Source: Branchiostoma floridae
Lineage: Eukaryota; Chordata; Leptocardii; Amphioxiformes; Branchiostomatidae
Length of the DNA stretch: 64,000 bases
Direction of reading: 5' to 3'
Assembly: GCF_000003815.2 (NCBI RefSeq)
Contig: NC_049992.1
Coordinates: 19,695,289 to 19,759,288 of the forward strand
The notes below the pieces were generated by a model, which did no database searches, had not been told where the DNA came from, and saw nothing but the letters and a program-made list of their open reading frames with translations. A program made the translations under genes and the position numbers. Within the stretch, counting starts at the first letter, position 1, and every line of letters starts with the position of its first letter. This document shows, piece after piece, positions 39,101 through 49,246 of this stretch.

Positions 39101-42100
39101 TGATCATAATTACGTCATATTACGTAATAATGATATCAAAATTTCAGGAATCATTAAAATTTACAAGCACATCACCCCCTAAAAATTTGGCGTCCGAAAT
39201 TATGAAGGGGGCTGAACGAGCCCCAAGGGCCAGGAAATGCAAAAAGAATCCCAGTCTGGATAGGCTTAAAGGTTGCCTGCTCAATCTATAAACAAGCTCT
39301 AGGTTTATGAAGGTTAAGCACCGACGGAAATGATATTCAAACACAATGCAATCTCTACAACTAGATATAAACGGAGCTCCAGGTCTGCGACCGATTCATC
39401 AAAGTATCTATAACCGCTTACCTTCATGGCACCATTCATCTGGTTCAGCAGTGTGGACATTTTCTGCTGCAGCTGAGTTATTTCCAACTGCTGAGAAACA
39501 AAACGTTTCTGCATATTTCCCACAGCCTGCATGGCCTGTGTAAGATATTTGTATGATCAATGCNNNNNNNNNNNNNNNNNNNNNNNNNNNNNNNNNNNNN
39601 NNNNNNNNNNNNNNNNNNNNNNNNNNNNNNNNNNNNNNNNNNNNNNNNNNNNNNNNNNNNNNNNNNNNNNNNNNNNNNNNNNNNNNNNNNNNNNNCCACA
39701 CATTATAAAAGAAGTGTTCCACTGCCTAAAAAGAAGAAGTCAAACCCAACAAAACCAGTATAATGTACTCTTCAGTAGCACAGCATAGTCATAGAATGTA
39801 GTTCCTAGCACCTTTGTATTTTCCTTATTTTACATGCTGTTTGTACCTGCAATTAGCCATCGGGCAAGAATTTGCAATAAACATTCATTATATTAATTAA
39901 AATAAGATGAAGTTTTGTATCAATTGCGCATAAGTAAAAAAGGCGTACCTTCTCACAGATCCTCTGTGACTCCTGTTCGTTGACTACTAGACTAAAACGT
40001 CGCTCGTCGCTCAAAGACCCAAGGACCGACTGTGCCCAGGATTGTGGGACACTGTTAATCAGAAGCAGACAGAGAAAATGGATGAACATTTTGATTGAAG
40101 ACCGACAGAAACCACACGCTCTCGTGCAGGATAGATTGGCAATGGATTCAAACGTATTTCTGTTTGTTTCCTGCGCACAAGGAAATGCAACATGATATTC
40201 AGGTCGTCATACTATGTATATACAAAGCAAAGTTTACAAACGCCATGTTACAACACTGTGCGGGGGCAATGCCTTTTGGTAAAAGTTGATGAAGAATGGA
40301 CTATAGGACTGGTCTTGACAGTTTTTCTTGCATTGCCGTGCATGTTACTAGTACTTCAGACCGTATTGTTGCACTGACTATCGCTGAACCCCCTCTCAAC
40401 ATGTCTACCGCCTACAAAGTTAAATGGGTTTAAGTTGAGTGTGTAAACAAGAGGAATGTTTCTTTCAGGTCTTTGAAAGAATCTATGACCTTTATCGAGG
40501 TTTCTACCCCCAGCGGTCCAATGCAACTCATTGTTTGTGCAACCCTATAGCTCTTAGCAAACATACACACATGCGGTGAAGTGTGATGCTCCCTATTTTG
40601 CTGGCTATTTTCGTCCCTGGGGTTCCCCACATTTGTACCCTTACGAGCACGCAAAAATAGAATTTAGATACAAGCTTTATTGACACGACAAAAAGTACAG
40701 TTACTTTTAATATTGAAGACGAATAAATCTTTACTTCTGGATACTTTATTTTTATATAAAAATTTTTGTATAAAAATAAAGTATCCAGAAGTAAAGATTT
40801 ATTCGTCTTCAATTTTAACGATTCCTGGATGTCTAACCTTCACAAACGTACAGTTACTTTTGTATGGTCAACTATATAAACAACAACAAACAAAAGGAGA
40901 AAGAATGCAGAATATATCTTACAGTTCTACTAATTAAATAGCATAGGAAAATAAGATACAAGGGTTTGGCTTATACTCACATGTTTATTCCGTTCTTCGT
41001 ATGGCATACCTTATAGTCTATTACGACAATTCTGACATTCATTGTGACACGATCTAAAGTATTGAGTACAGATATTGTTAACACATCAAATCCTGAAAAA
41101 CATTCATGACGAGTTATTCTTTACATCTTCCTTGGTATTTACTTTCGAGTTTTTCTTCTAAAAACGTAAAATTTGCTACTACATGAAAAAATTGAAAAGA
41201 TCTTGTAGACCCACTTATGAAACTGATAACTGAATCTTACATAGGACCAATGAAATAACAATCAAATGTTATGCATTGTCCTACCCCTTCATATATCAAT
41301 CAATGGTTTTATTCAAACATATATATACATACATACATTGACATACTAAAACAACGTTGCAGCCTTTTATACCATGCTGAAAAACTGGCTGAATTAAGTT
41401 AGTTTTAGTCTTAAAAACATCTTAATATATACACCATAACATATTTAACAATAATTGATGCACAAAGGCTAACATGAGCAGTAATCAAGATTCCATGTAG
41501 TAGTGATGTGACGTTATAAACAGGCTATAAATCAGTATTTAAGAGTGTGGACAAGTATGACATACATGTACATTCGTAGGTCCTGACGTTTCTGGACTCC
41601 CATTGTGAGTGTATGTACGGGTGGTTGGAGCCGTTACTGGAGAGGATCTCCCTGAACCACACCGTGGTCCCCTGGCCTGTCCTGGACATGATACAGCACA
41701 ATGACTTCGCCTATCTCTTCCATGGTGTGAAGGTGGGTATCTCATCTCCAGATCATGTTTATAGATGATAACTACAGACAGATTAGTAGATATTCAAACG
41801 TACGTTCGCACGTACGTTTGAATTTGTGTTCATTATGCACGTGAAAAACATAGTTTAATTACAGCGGTGTGAACCAAGTGTTGTATTTTCTGTTAGACAA
41901 AGTATGTCTTCTATTTGTTTATTCTCTGTCATTTTTTGTCATTTTGTCTTTATCATGAAGACGATAAAGCTTGATGACGTCATCAATATGGTCAAAAATT
42001 CAAATTAAGAGTTCTTTCTTGCCCAACTATTTATATTCAGTACAATAGTTCTTCCATAATTCATTTGCGAGCAAATCGGGAAACGCTTCTCTCTTACAAC

Positions 42101-44082
42101 ATGTGCTATCCAATGTAGTCGCTATGGTGTATGTGGCTCATGTACTCGATAGTGTTCTAAATCCACGGTCAAGGACATCGATGTTAGTCTAACTTGCAAT
42201 GTTTTTTTGAGATCATATTCTTATGGTACTGGTCTGGAAACTTTGTTTTTAGGAGATAAGCTATAATCATATTTTTCTTTAGTTTCATCATACAACAAAA
42301 TGTTTTACTGTATGATTTGCAGCCCCATGGTCCATTGCAAAACACCATTTTGGATATATATGGTTTCTTAGTTAAATACAGAATAAATGAATGAAAATGA
42401 ACGAGTTGTTTATCATAAAACGTGCGTGTTTTTGTGTCTTTTTGCTGCCCAGGGTGTGTTGTCTGTCGGTAGTGTTGACCTGGTAGACCTGAGGTTCAAC
42501 TGGCACGCAGTTCCTCAGAAGGAGTTCCGAGCGAGGAAGTCTATCATCGACCCTATCAGGTGACGTCATCATATTTCCCGTTTATCATTGGTTAGACGGC
42601 CAAATGCAGGTTACCTGTTTTGGCAACGCCACAGAGGCGGATCATATCTGTTCTCCTAAAAGAAGATTCAAGAAATGCAATATTTTTTTAAGAAAAGTGA
42701 CTTTATTTTTTAAAAAGTTATATTTTTCATCTTCTTATTTTGATTACGGGTTTTTCCTTTCTTTGGTGGCGACATTTAAATGTCATTTGAACCCTCTCAA
42801 TCTAAATGTGTCGCCACCCTCTTGTATACATGTTTTCGTTATATCTTCGTCGATGTAAAGATTGAATTTCTTTTTCTCTTGCGTGTTGATTTCGATTTCG
42901 ATTAAATTGTTTTTGTTGTTTTTTGTGGTATCTACATTGTTTTTTTGTATTTCTTGTTTAGAGTTGACGTGCATATCGGTTTTTTCTGTTTCTTTTTTAT
43001 CCTTAGGTCACCTACCATGCCGGGCGGAGTTTTCTCCATCCACAAGAAGTATTTTGAATATTTGGGAGGTTACGATGACGGCATGGAGATATGGGGAGGG
43101 GAGAACATCGAGCTCTCCTTCCGGGTAGTGTGTCGTTTTGTTTTGTTTGTTTGTTGTTTGTTTTGTTTTGTTTTTCTTGTTTTGTGATTTGTTTTGTTTT
43201 TTCTTGTTTTGTGTTTTGTTTTGTTTTGTTTGCGGTCAAATCTTATGATGAACAGTTTCCTGTCATTTCTGTAGGACGACTATCGTATGTTGTTTTAAAT
43301 TGATTTAAAGATAAGATGGCTATATTAATCAAATATTCACCAGTGAAATATTATTTGAGACATCGACAATCATCCAATACTGCCTTAATGTACTCTGTGC
43401 TGTTTAGCACGCCATCAAACCAATAAATAGATAGATAGATACAGGATTAAACAACATCAACATCATCTACTTCTAGATCTGGCAATGTGGCGGTACCATC
43501 GAGTTAGTGCCCTGTTCTCACGTGGGTCACGTGTTCAGGGTGACGTCACCGTACAGCGCCCCTGTCGACAAGTGGATGAAGAACAACAAGAGACTGGCCG
43601 AAGTCTGGATGGACGACTACAAGAATGTCATCTACAGGAAGCACCCAGACTACAAGACGGTTCAGTACATTTAGTGTCATGGTTTTAACAGGGTTTCGTA
43701 TTATACGTCAAGGCATGAAAAGTCTAGCACTATTTCCAGTGACATAATTTTGCAGTACTCAACAGCTCGAGTCATATTTCATTATTCGGAGAAGTCTGTA
43801 TTATTCTATAACTGTAATAGTGCTTGTAACCATGCATTACATACACAAAGACAAACACAGGCACACACAAACACACTGACACACAGATGATGCACTTTCA
43901 CTCACTCATTCACTCACTCTCACTCACTCACTCACTTAGCCATCCACCAACTCACTCACTCGCTCACTCGCTCACTCACTCACTCACTCACTCACTCACT
44001 CACTCACTCACTCACTCACTCACTCACTCACACTCAATCACCCACTCACTCAATAGTTTACACACATACACACACAACACAG

Positions 44083-44134
<52 letters not shown>

Positions 44135-44180
44135 ACACACACACACACATACACACGAACACACACACACACATACACAC

Positions 44181-44216
<36 letters not shown>

Positions 44217-47200
44217 ACGAACGCACACACACACAAACACACACATGCACATTCACATTCAGAGCTGAATACTGGCGATACTCAGTACCAAATCACACTG
44301 CCAAATCACTAGGTTGAAACAGGAAATGTGATGCCGCGGAAGGTGCTCCGGAAGGCGCTGCACTGTCATGACTTCAGCTGGTACGTGCAAAACGTGTACC
44401 CGAACCTGTACGTTCCAGATGTACGGCCAGTCGCGTATGGGCAAGTACGTATGGTAGAATATTGATACCGATATATTACCTACAGCTAAGGGCACAATCC
44501 GCCGTACGGGCGAATCCGCAGCCCGATGGCACACAAAGTTTGAGTTTGCCTGTACGTAACATTCTACGGCGTGTCTGCGTGCTCCAAAATCAGTCGGATT
44601 CCCTACGAGTTCGTACGGAGGTGGTACTTACCACTTACGGATCCCAAAAGAGCCCACGTTTTGGCACGTAGAAGGTATAAATTGCACGTGCGGCGGTTTG
44701 TTCCCTTATTAGCTTACACCGCAGTCATGTTGCGCCAAATTCTCACTGACGAAAGGTATTGTATGCTGCCAGAACATATGACTGTTAACAAAACCATACA
44801 TAAAAATATCCAGTTCCTCGAGTAACTGCTATTTGATGTATCATGTCTATGCGTTTATAATTTTGTTATCAACTCGAACTATTGCTTAGTGAACTATTGA
44901 TACATATACAGTACTATATACAGGTTAACAGCCTACTTTTAGTAGCTGTGAGGCCGGTATTCATCATAGTAAGGGTGTACATTTTGCAACCTTGCTGTCT
45001 GAATTTTCTTCGAATTCTGTGTGTGTAAAATTTTTAACTTCGCTTCCTGTCGCTTTTAGATGGAACATTTGAATGACATGAAACTTGTATTCATAAATGG
45101 GAGACTACCACCACCCTTAAGCCCCCTTCACACGAGAGCACGAATGAGCCGGAATGCCGTCGGAATAAAAATTCTTTTCTATTCGTGGCAATTCTTGGTA
45201 ATTCGTACTGTATTCTAAACATTCTTACTGCATTCCAGATATTCGTCCCCGTTCTTCTGGCTGGCTCGAACGTTTTTGACATGTCAAAAACTGTCGAGGT
45301 GCATTCGAAGTGGAGAAATATCGAATGGCATTCATAGTGGATTCTAAGTGTATTCTAGCTATTCTAACTGCAGTCTGACCGCATTCTGCGGCAATCCAAC
45401 ATTATTCGAAACATTCTTATCTCATTCGATGGAGAACCGAAACGGCAAGCCATCTCGAATCCTTCCAGAATGCGGCCGAAAGAATATCTCGAATGCAGTG
45501 AGAATGTCTAGAATACACTACGAATTCACAGGAATAGAAAGGGATTTTCATTCTGACGGCACTCTGGCTCATTCCTTCTCGTGTGAAGGAGATTTAAGGC
45601 CCATTTGGAATACCCACTCCGAATAGCACCGAATGTGGCACGAATTTTGCAAATACTTCATTCCGGCTGGTTCTGCTTGATTCCTGCTGATTCGATTTCA
45701 GTGTGAAGGCCCTATAATACACACAGAGCTGAACCTTGTGCGACAAAAGCATGACTATCCTAAGAATGCTCTCTGTTTGAGATCGTATAGCGATGTATGT
45801 CACCGGGCCTTTAGTTGAGAATGGCTTTCTTCTACAGTTCCAGAATAAGGAGACAGGAAAGTGTCTTGATGCCGTTTCACCCGAGAAAGAACAACCCAAA
45901 CTGTTTGGCTGCCATGGGCTCGGAGGAAACCAGGTAAATAATAAGTCTTCAAGTTAAGAACTGTGGCGGCACGATAGTTAGAGTTGCACACTTCACTTTG
46001 AATCTAAGTGTTGTTGGCTCGAATCTCTCTTGCAACTCGAGCAAGTAAGGCTTTTGTCTCAATTACATCGGTGCCCGCCAGGGATGTAGCCTGACCGGGC
46101 TCCTGAGCCACAAATTTGTCCCGGTGGACTGCCGGATACCTGGGGTTCCCCTCGGTGCTCCCCTAAGTCACGGCGTCTATTTGTTACCGGGTCCCGGGTT
46201 AATCTTTATCTTAAGTCCGACTTGAATTCAACCCTGTGCCCGGCATGAAAAAAAAGGGAGCCACAGGGTTTCCCATGGGGCAACGTAGTGGTTACGCTTG
46301 AAAGTGCCAAAACAGCCATGATTGGGACCTAAGCCTAAAGATGAGTGCCTTGCTTCTGTTAGGGATGTGCTCTTGGATTGGCGTAAAGAGAAGGTCCCAC
46401 ATTACCTCCGTTAAATAACCCGTCACAACTGTAAATAAAGGAGAATAAGAGTTGAGATCATTCTTGGTGTTATTGGAGTAAATAATGGTACTCTTTACTT
46501 GAAAGTTCATCTGTGTTGGTAGCTATATATATAGAAGTCATTCTGTAACTAAATCAACTGTAACATCCAACACAAGAATTGGACTCACCCAAATTTTCGA
46601 CTGAACAGCACTGAGTCTTTGTTAAGGAATGAACAATCGACTGCTGCCATGACGTCACGTTATGCAGATAGAACACATGATCGGTGAGCAGTGGATCATA
46701 AGTTGCAGGAAGTCTATGTCGCCCACTGTCTCTGTTCAGGGATGGTTGTAAAGCTCTGATACAAACTTTTGGTGAGTCCAATTTGTGTTTGATATTACAG
46801 TTAAACCAATTCAAGAATGGCACTCTTTGTTTTCAGTACTGGGAGTTTACCAGGGCGGGGGAGGTGCGGTTCGGTTCGGAAGGAAAACTGTGCCTTCAGA
46901 CGGCTTCATTATCTTCCACTGACATCATCACTAAGAAATGCGCACACAGGTTCTCCAATGACCAACCTTCTAAACAACAGAGATGGTTCTTACGGGTAAC
47001 TTTTACAATTGCTCACGGATATATTGCCATTTACTGGAAAGGCTAACGGGGCCCGACCGGGCTGTTTGTGGAAACGAAAAATAGAAGTTTATACGTAAAC
47101 ATATACATACATATAATGCTCACGACTATTACTTCTTGTACAGTTTGATGTTTTTTATATCATACTTGTCGTTCCCGAATGCTGCCTGGTTCGTAAATGT

Positions 47201-47631
47201 GACTTAGGCCATAAAGGGGGGCTTAGGGTGCGGTCACATATGTCGTGCGATCGTCGTACGATCGCTAATTTCGGGCATTTTGAAGGACAAAAATGTAAGT
47301 CTCCTGCAAAGTTTAACTGTCTTGGCACACAAAACTAAACTGGCTGTTTTTGGTCCATGTCGGTGGTTAGTTCTGTTACGGCCTTCTTGACATTCCATTG
47401 GCACGACCTATGTGACCGCGCCCTTACGAATGTATTGTTTCCTTGGTGTTTTTTAACGGTTTAACCATAACGTGACTGTACCTGTCTTCTTTATAGAACG
47501 CCACGGTGTTGTATCACCCGCTGACTGACCTGTGTTTGGAAGGGACTGCCTCTGGTCTGAACATGGCGCCGTGCGAGGATGCGAACAGACAGATATGGTT
47601 ACTGCAGAACCTAGAATCAGCGAAGACTTAA
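26849..47631 (+). CDS. GALNT: Polypeptide N-acetylgalactosaminyltransferase, GT27 (complete)
   Basis: Starts mucin-type O-glycosylation in the Golgi by moving GalNAc from UDP-GalNAc to Ser/Thr. Twelve exons: 26849-27160, 28578-28792, 29790-29956, 33051-33175, 41580-41732, 42453-42559, 43007-43124, 43477-43659, 44313-44444, 45838-45933, 46837-46995, 47497-47631. All phases agree; total 633 codons plus TAA, normal for the family. Membrane anchor at residues ~17-39; acidic stem ([13 protein letters not shown]); catalytic domain from ~185 with [22 protein letters not shown]; Mn-binding DSH at 279-281; PTMPGGVF and MEIWGGEN at ~363-393; HVFR after it; C-terminal ricin-type lectin domain from ~505 with QYW, QRW and QIW, one per repeat. 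Only the alpha repeat keeps CLD; beta and gamma read CLQ and CLE. The exon 8 donor (GTTCAG) is weak. The orthology group within GALNT1-20 cannot be set by eye. Confidence 0.93.
27296..27878 (+). mobile_element. Mariner-type element, internally deleted
   Basis: Inverted ends CGAGGGGAGTTCAATAAG and CTTATTGAACGCCCTTCG, flanked by TA on both sides. Inside, the plus frame from 27484 encodes [20 protein letters not shown] and the rest of the mariner N-terminal helix-turn-helix, ending RPGRSSSA. It then jumps to a C-terminal remnant ([19 protein letters not shown], different frame). The DDD catalytic core is missing, so it is non-autonomous. It lies in GALNT intron 1. Confidence 0.88.
28578..28792 (+). 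CDS. GALNT: GALNT exon 2: stem to catalytic domain
   Basis: Encodes [20 protein letters not shown], equivalent to the N-x-x-x-S-D-R-I-S-L-H-R-x-L-P-D block that precedes every GALNT catalytic domain. Acceptor ACACAAG, donor GTTAGT in phase 2. Confidence 0.85.
28827..29021. mobile_element. 195-bp near-perfect foldback element
   Basis: Arms of about 85-90 bp: AGCCCCGTTTACAAATCAAG at 28827 and its complement to 29021, with shared internal blocks (TCGGCCGAGTTGTCAGC, AGGCATGACCCTGA). It starts 34 nt after the GALNT exon 2 donor. Confidence 0.88.
30030..30360. other. GALNT intron 3, left part
   Basis: Low-complexity GTGTGT near 30090. The phrases GGATCCTGATGATATTTGGT and TAACTCGAGAAGCC suggest a degenerate unit related to the array that follows. 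No exon. Confidence 0.45.
30385..31265. repeat. ~245-bp AT-rich tandem array with octamer motifs
   Basis: Four units begin TTGACGGATCGTCATAATTT or a close variant near 30400, 30650, 30897 and 31130 and share TGGTATGTAG, AATTATGCAAAT, CTAATTTGCATAATTA and CACATATGTAGCTG. Nine perfect ATGCAAAT/ATTTGCAT octamers occur between 30475 and 31229. It lies in GALNT intron 3. Confidence 0.85.
31991..32884. other. Assembly gap (894 N) in GALNT intron 3
   Basis: Run of N. The coding sequence joins across it without a missing block (exon 3 ends DDCSTF, exon 4 begins [10 protein letters not shown]), so no GALNT exon need be lost. Confidence 0.99.
33780..34290. repeat. ~162-bp tandem array
   Basis: Three full units and a partial share CCTGTACCCTGGTATTACAA, GAGCTGAAATTTGACA, CAGATGTGCCTTGATAA and TTTTGACCAAAAAAGGACAC. 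The minus-strand frames ([10 protein letters not shown] and similar) are repeat artefacts. Confidence 0.88.
34283..35630. repeat. Two adjacent copies of a ~0.6-0.73 kb repeat
   Basis: 34283-34880 and 34894-35630 share ATTTGGTATAGATAGGCAT, GCCAATCAGCGAAGA, GGCTAATTAATATTCATAAG, ATCTATGATAATCGCAGCAG and GTTGTTGACGGTCT in the same order. The second copy has an extra GC-rich insert at 35240-35335. Confidence 0.82.
35640..36940. other. GALNT intron 4 left of the collagen gene
   Basis: No repeat or exon recognised. If the collagen-like mRNA ends just past its stop, its 3' UTR lies at the right end of this stretch; I see no clear minus-strand AATAAA within 300 bp. Confidence 0.45.
36949..37906 (-). 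repeat. In-frame coding repeats of the collagen domain (60 bp and 33 bp)
   Basis: From 37321 to the gap, a 60-bp unit is repeated about ten times with few substitutions (D-T or E-A; one S to F). From 36997 to 37310 a 33-bp unit is repeated about eight times. Both lengths are multiples of three, so array growth keeps the frame. Every frame is open on both strands here; only the minus frame gives Gly-X-Y. Confidence 0.93.
36949..40089 (-). CDS. Collagen-like secreted protein nested in GALNT intron 4
   Basis: Exons in transcript order: 39949-40089 (signal peptide [19 protein letters not shown], then to EKVR boundary at ICEK), 39422-39535 (38-residue heptad helix, [20 protein letters not shown]), 38541-38630 (Gly-X-Y), then an exon emerging from the N gap and running to the stop at 36949. 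All visible junctions are phase 0 with GT/AG. The last exon has ten 20-residue units ([20 protein letters not shown] type), then eight 11-residue units ([13 protein letters not shown]), then a short tail ending RIPL. No C1q, fibrinogen or lectin head is visible. Signal peptide, coiled coil and collagen suggest a secreted trimer. The Y position is often Lys and Pro is scarce, so stability may rely on Lys-Gly contacts. More exons may lie in the gap at 37907-38396. Family name not assignable. Confidence 0.82.
37907..38396. other. Assembly gap (490 N) in the collagen exon
   Basis: Run of N beginning inside the 60-bp coding repeat, so the array was probably too repetitive to assemble and its true length is unknown. 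Confidence 0.99.
39564..39695. other. Assembly gap (132 N) in collagen-like intron 1
   Basis: Run of N between the signal-peptide and coiled-coil exons, which join in phase 0; no coding loss is implied. Confidence 0.99.
39836..39900 (+). repeat. Retroelement tail (CTGCAATTAGCC...CAATAAA), copy 1
   Basis: A short unit, ACCTGCAATTAGCCATCGGG followed by TTGCAATAAA, recurs at 54409-54470 and 55795-55845 in the same orientation. It looks like the 3' end of a LINE or SINE with a polyadenylation signal. Confidence 0.65.
40713..40812. repeat. 100-bp near-perfect hairpin
   Basis: Arms of about 45 bp starting TTGAAGACGAATAAATC and ending in its exact complement, with a short AT loop. It lies 0.6 kb upstream of the collagen-like start codon, in GALNT intron 4. 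Confidence 0.88.
41295..41425 (-). repeat. Dispersed retroelement tail, copy 2
   Basis: Reverse complement of 20345-20500: (TACA)n, then GACATACTAAAACAACGTTGCAGC and AACTGGCTGAATTAAGTTAG. Confidence 0.7.
41580..41732 (+). CDS. GALNT: GALNT exon 5: DXH motif
   Basis: Fifty-one codons starting [20 protein letters not shown]. The D-S-H triplet binds the metal and UDP. Follows the 8.4-kb intron that holds the nested collagen gene. Confidence 0.92.
43007..43124 (+). CDS. GALNT: GALNT exon 7: catalytic WGGEN loop
   Basis: Encodes [20 protein letters not shown] and [18 protein letters not shown], the Gal/GalNAc-T motif. Acceptor TCCTTAG, donor GTAGTG. Confidence 0.92.
43130..43235 (+). repeat. (TTTTG)n low-complexity run
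   Basis: TTTTG/TTTG repeats begin within 10 nt of the GALNT exon 7 donor (GTAGTG at 43125). Confidence 0.85.
43885..44250. repeat. (CTCA)n and (CA)n satellites
   Basis: CTCA/CACT repeats at 43895-44050 and CA repeats at 44060-44250 fill most of GALNT intron 8. The CTCA motif is the complement of the TGAG satellite at 6951-7385. Confidence 0.9.
44486..44712. mobile_element. TIR element (AAGGGCACAATCCGCCGTAC), intact copy
   Basis: Sister of 12505-12880. It has TACTTACCACTTACGGATCCC without interruption, i.e. the empty site for the insertion found in the other copy. Confidence 0.82.
45119..45713. mobile_element. ATTCGNATTC foldback element
   Basis: Ends CCCTTCACACGAGAG and GTGTGAAGGCCCTATA; the body is packed with GAATTC/ATTCG-type short words, with AATGAGCCGGAATGCC near the left and TTCATTCCGGCTG near the right. 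A second CTCGTGTGAAGG at 45577 suggests two fused copies. It lies in GALNT intron 9. Confidence 0.75.
45838..47631 (+). CDS. GALNT: GALNT exons 10-12: ricin-type lectin domain
   Basis: Exons 45838-45933, 46837-46995 and 47497-47631 roughly follow the alpha, beta and gamma repeats ([25 protein letters not shown]). The domain in this family binds existing GalNAc and steers the enzyme to nearby sites. By the usual CLD rule only alpha looks competent. Confidence 0.88.
45962..46320 (+). repeat. Possible tRNA-derived SINE
   Basis: A GGCGGCACGATAGTTAGAGT stretch (box A-like) and TTGGCTCGAATCTC (box B-like, compare GGTTCGAATCC) stand at tRNA spacing; more tRNA-like words (CAACGTAGTGGTTACGC) follow at 46278. 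One copy only, so the SINE body is not proven. Confidence 0.45.
46561..46800. mobile_element. TIR element next to GALNT exon 11
   Basis: TAACATCCAACACAAGAATTGGACTCACC at 46561 is mirrored as GGTGAGTCCAATTTGTGTTTGATATTACA ending at 46799. Its right end is only 37 nt before the exon 11 acceptor. Confidence 0.75.
47223..47426. mobile_element. TIR element (GGGTGCGGTCACAT) with TTA flanks
   Basis: GGGTGCGGTCACATATGTCG and its mirrored GACCTATGTGACCGCGCCC, each flanked by TTA, a likely 3-bp target duplication. It lies in GALNT intron 11. Confidence 0.8.
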
Positions 47632-48005
47632 AGTATCATAGCAAAAACAAGTATCTTAACGTAAGCTTTACGTATCTAAACATTAGCTTTAAGTATTTGA
47701 AGGCCAAGGAAAACTACTGTGTGTCACAGGTCTAGATGTAGATTTTTACTTTACGCATCTAGAATCAACAAAGAATTAAAGTATCATGACGTAAACGTTA
47801 AGTATCTTAACGTAAGCTTTAAGAATTCAAAGACCAAGGAAGCTGCTATGTGTCCCATGCCTAACGTAGATTTTTGCCTAGTATTTTAATCTAGAATCAG
47901 CAAGGACTTAAAGTATCATAACGTAAACTTTAAGTATCTTAACGTAAGCTTTAAGTATTCTAAGGCCAAGGAAAAATTAAATGTGTCAAAGGCCTAGCGT
48001 AGACC
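47611..48005 (+). repeat. ~135-bp tandem triplication at the GALNT stop codon
   Basis: CTAGAATCAGCGAAGACTTA at 47611 recurs as CTAGAATCAACAAAGAATTA at 47759 and CTAGAATCAGCAAGGACTTA at 47891. Each is followed by AAGTATCAT, AAGTATCTTAACGTAAGCTTT and GCCAAGGAA. The first unit contains the stop codon. Confidence 0.88.
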
Positions 48006-48334
48006 TTTACTTATTATCTAATGTAGACCTAAAGACCTAATGATTTTCAACGTATACTCGAAGTACTTCTTTTTAACTATAAGAGGATATTTCAAGAGTA
48101 TATACTTAAGAATAACTATGAAGCTGCTGTTGCAACGTTCGTTTCTTTGTTTACTATTCAAGCTTAATGACGTCCTGTTGAAATACGTACATATAGCGGA
48201 TAATGGGTAACTGCAGTTTGAAATTTGATCTTTCTATCAGGATGTCAGTTATTGCGTAACGAACAAGTGTGCTTATGATGGGAAGCAAATTAAAACGTAT
48301 CTAGATTATACAGTTTCTACATTGGATTTCTGGG

Positions 48335-48340
48335 AATAAA
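48335..48340 (+). terminator. Candidate GALNT polyadenylation signal
   Basis: AATAAA, 700 nt past the stop codon, and the first good hexamer downstream. It lies just before the minisatellite at 48360. Confidence 0.45.
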
Positions 48341-48359
48341 GCGTATTTTAACACCCGAT

Positions 48360-49075
48360 CCAATGGTACGGTCTCATTGTGGTATGAGTCTTTACTTTGT
48401 GTGCTGATGGGTCTCGTTTTGTGTGCTAATGGGTCTTATCTTGTGCGCTGATGGGTCTTATTTTGTGTGCTGATAGGTCTCCTTTTGTTTGTTGATTGGT
48501 CTTATTTTGTATGCTGCTGAGTTATATTTTGTGTGCTGATGGGTCTTATTTTGTGTTAATGGGTCTCAATTTTGTGTGCTGATGGGTCTCATTTTGTGTG
48601 CTGCTGGGTTATATTTTGTGTGCAGCTGGGTTATAATTTGTGTGCTGATGGGTCTTATTTTTTGTGCTAATGGGTCTTATTTTGTGTGCTGATGGGTCTT
48701 ATTTTGTGTGCTGATTGGTCTCCTTTTGTTTGTTGATTGGTCTTATTTTGTGTGCTGCTGAGTTATATTTTGTGTGCTGATGGGTCTTATTTTGTGTTAA
48801 TGGGTCTCAATTTTGTGTGCTGATGGGTCTCATTTTGTGTGCTGCTGGGTTATATTTTGTGTGCAGCTGGGTTATAATTTGTGTGCTGATGGGTCTTATT
48901 TTTTGTGCTAATGGGTCTTATTTTGTGTGCTGATGGGTCTTACTTTGTGTGCTGATGGGCCTTACTTTGTGTGCTGATAGGTCTTATTTTTTGTGCTAAT
49001 GGGTCTTATTTTCTGTGCTGCATGAGTCTTATTTTGTGTGCTGATGGGTCTTATTTTGTGTGCTGATGGCCGACG
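48360..49075. repeat. TGTGTGCTGATGGGTCTTAT minisatellite
   Basis: About 33 imperfect ~20-bp units. A higher-order block of about 240 bp is repeated (for example TTGTTTGTTGATTGGTC at 48485 and 48725). The right end enters the last coding codons of the LDLa-CUB gene. Confidence 0.92.
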
Positions 49076-49246
49076 GCAGAGAAGGAGGCGGAGAAGCCCA
49101 TCCGGACTACGTCCTCGTCGGTGACAAAGCGGACCGTCAGGGTGTTGGAGGAGGAGGTGATGGGGGCAGGGAGCCTGTCTCCGCAACCCTTCAGCAGCTG
49201 GGGTGCGCTCGTGCTGGGGCCGTCATACACCGTCACGGAGTCAAAC
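49051..49246 (-). CDS. CUB exon 2 of the LDLa-CUB gene
   Basis: Encodes [28 protein letters not shown] and [20 protein letters not shown], then GHQHTK-stop. Confidence 0.88.

Noticed and set aside
43477-43674. GALNT ending at the in-frame TAG after KTVQYI
   Set aside because: Reading through exon 8 gives a stop, but a GTTCAG donor at 43660 joins in phase to 44313 ([10 protein letters not shown]) and restores the conserved C-terminus and lectin domain.
43887-44312. 141-codon plus-strand ORF of Thr-His repeats
   Set aside because: Translation of CTCA and CA satellites inside GALNT intron 8.
45962-46035. Functional tRNA gene
   Set aside because: Box A/B-like words are present but the acceptor stem does not pair and box B is altered; at most a SINE head.
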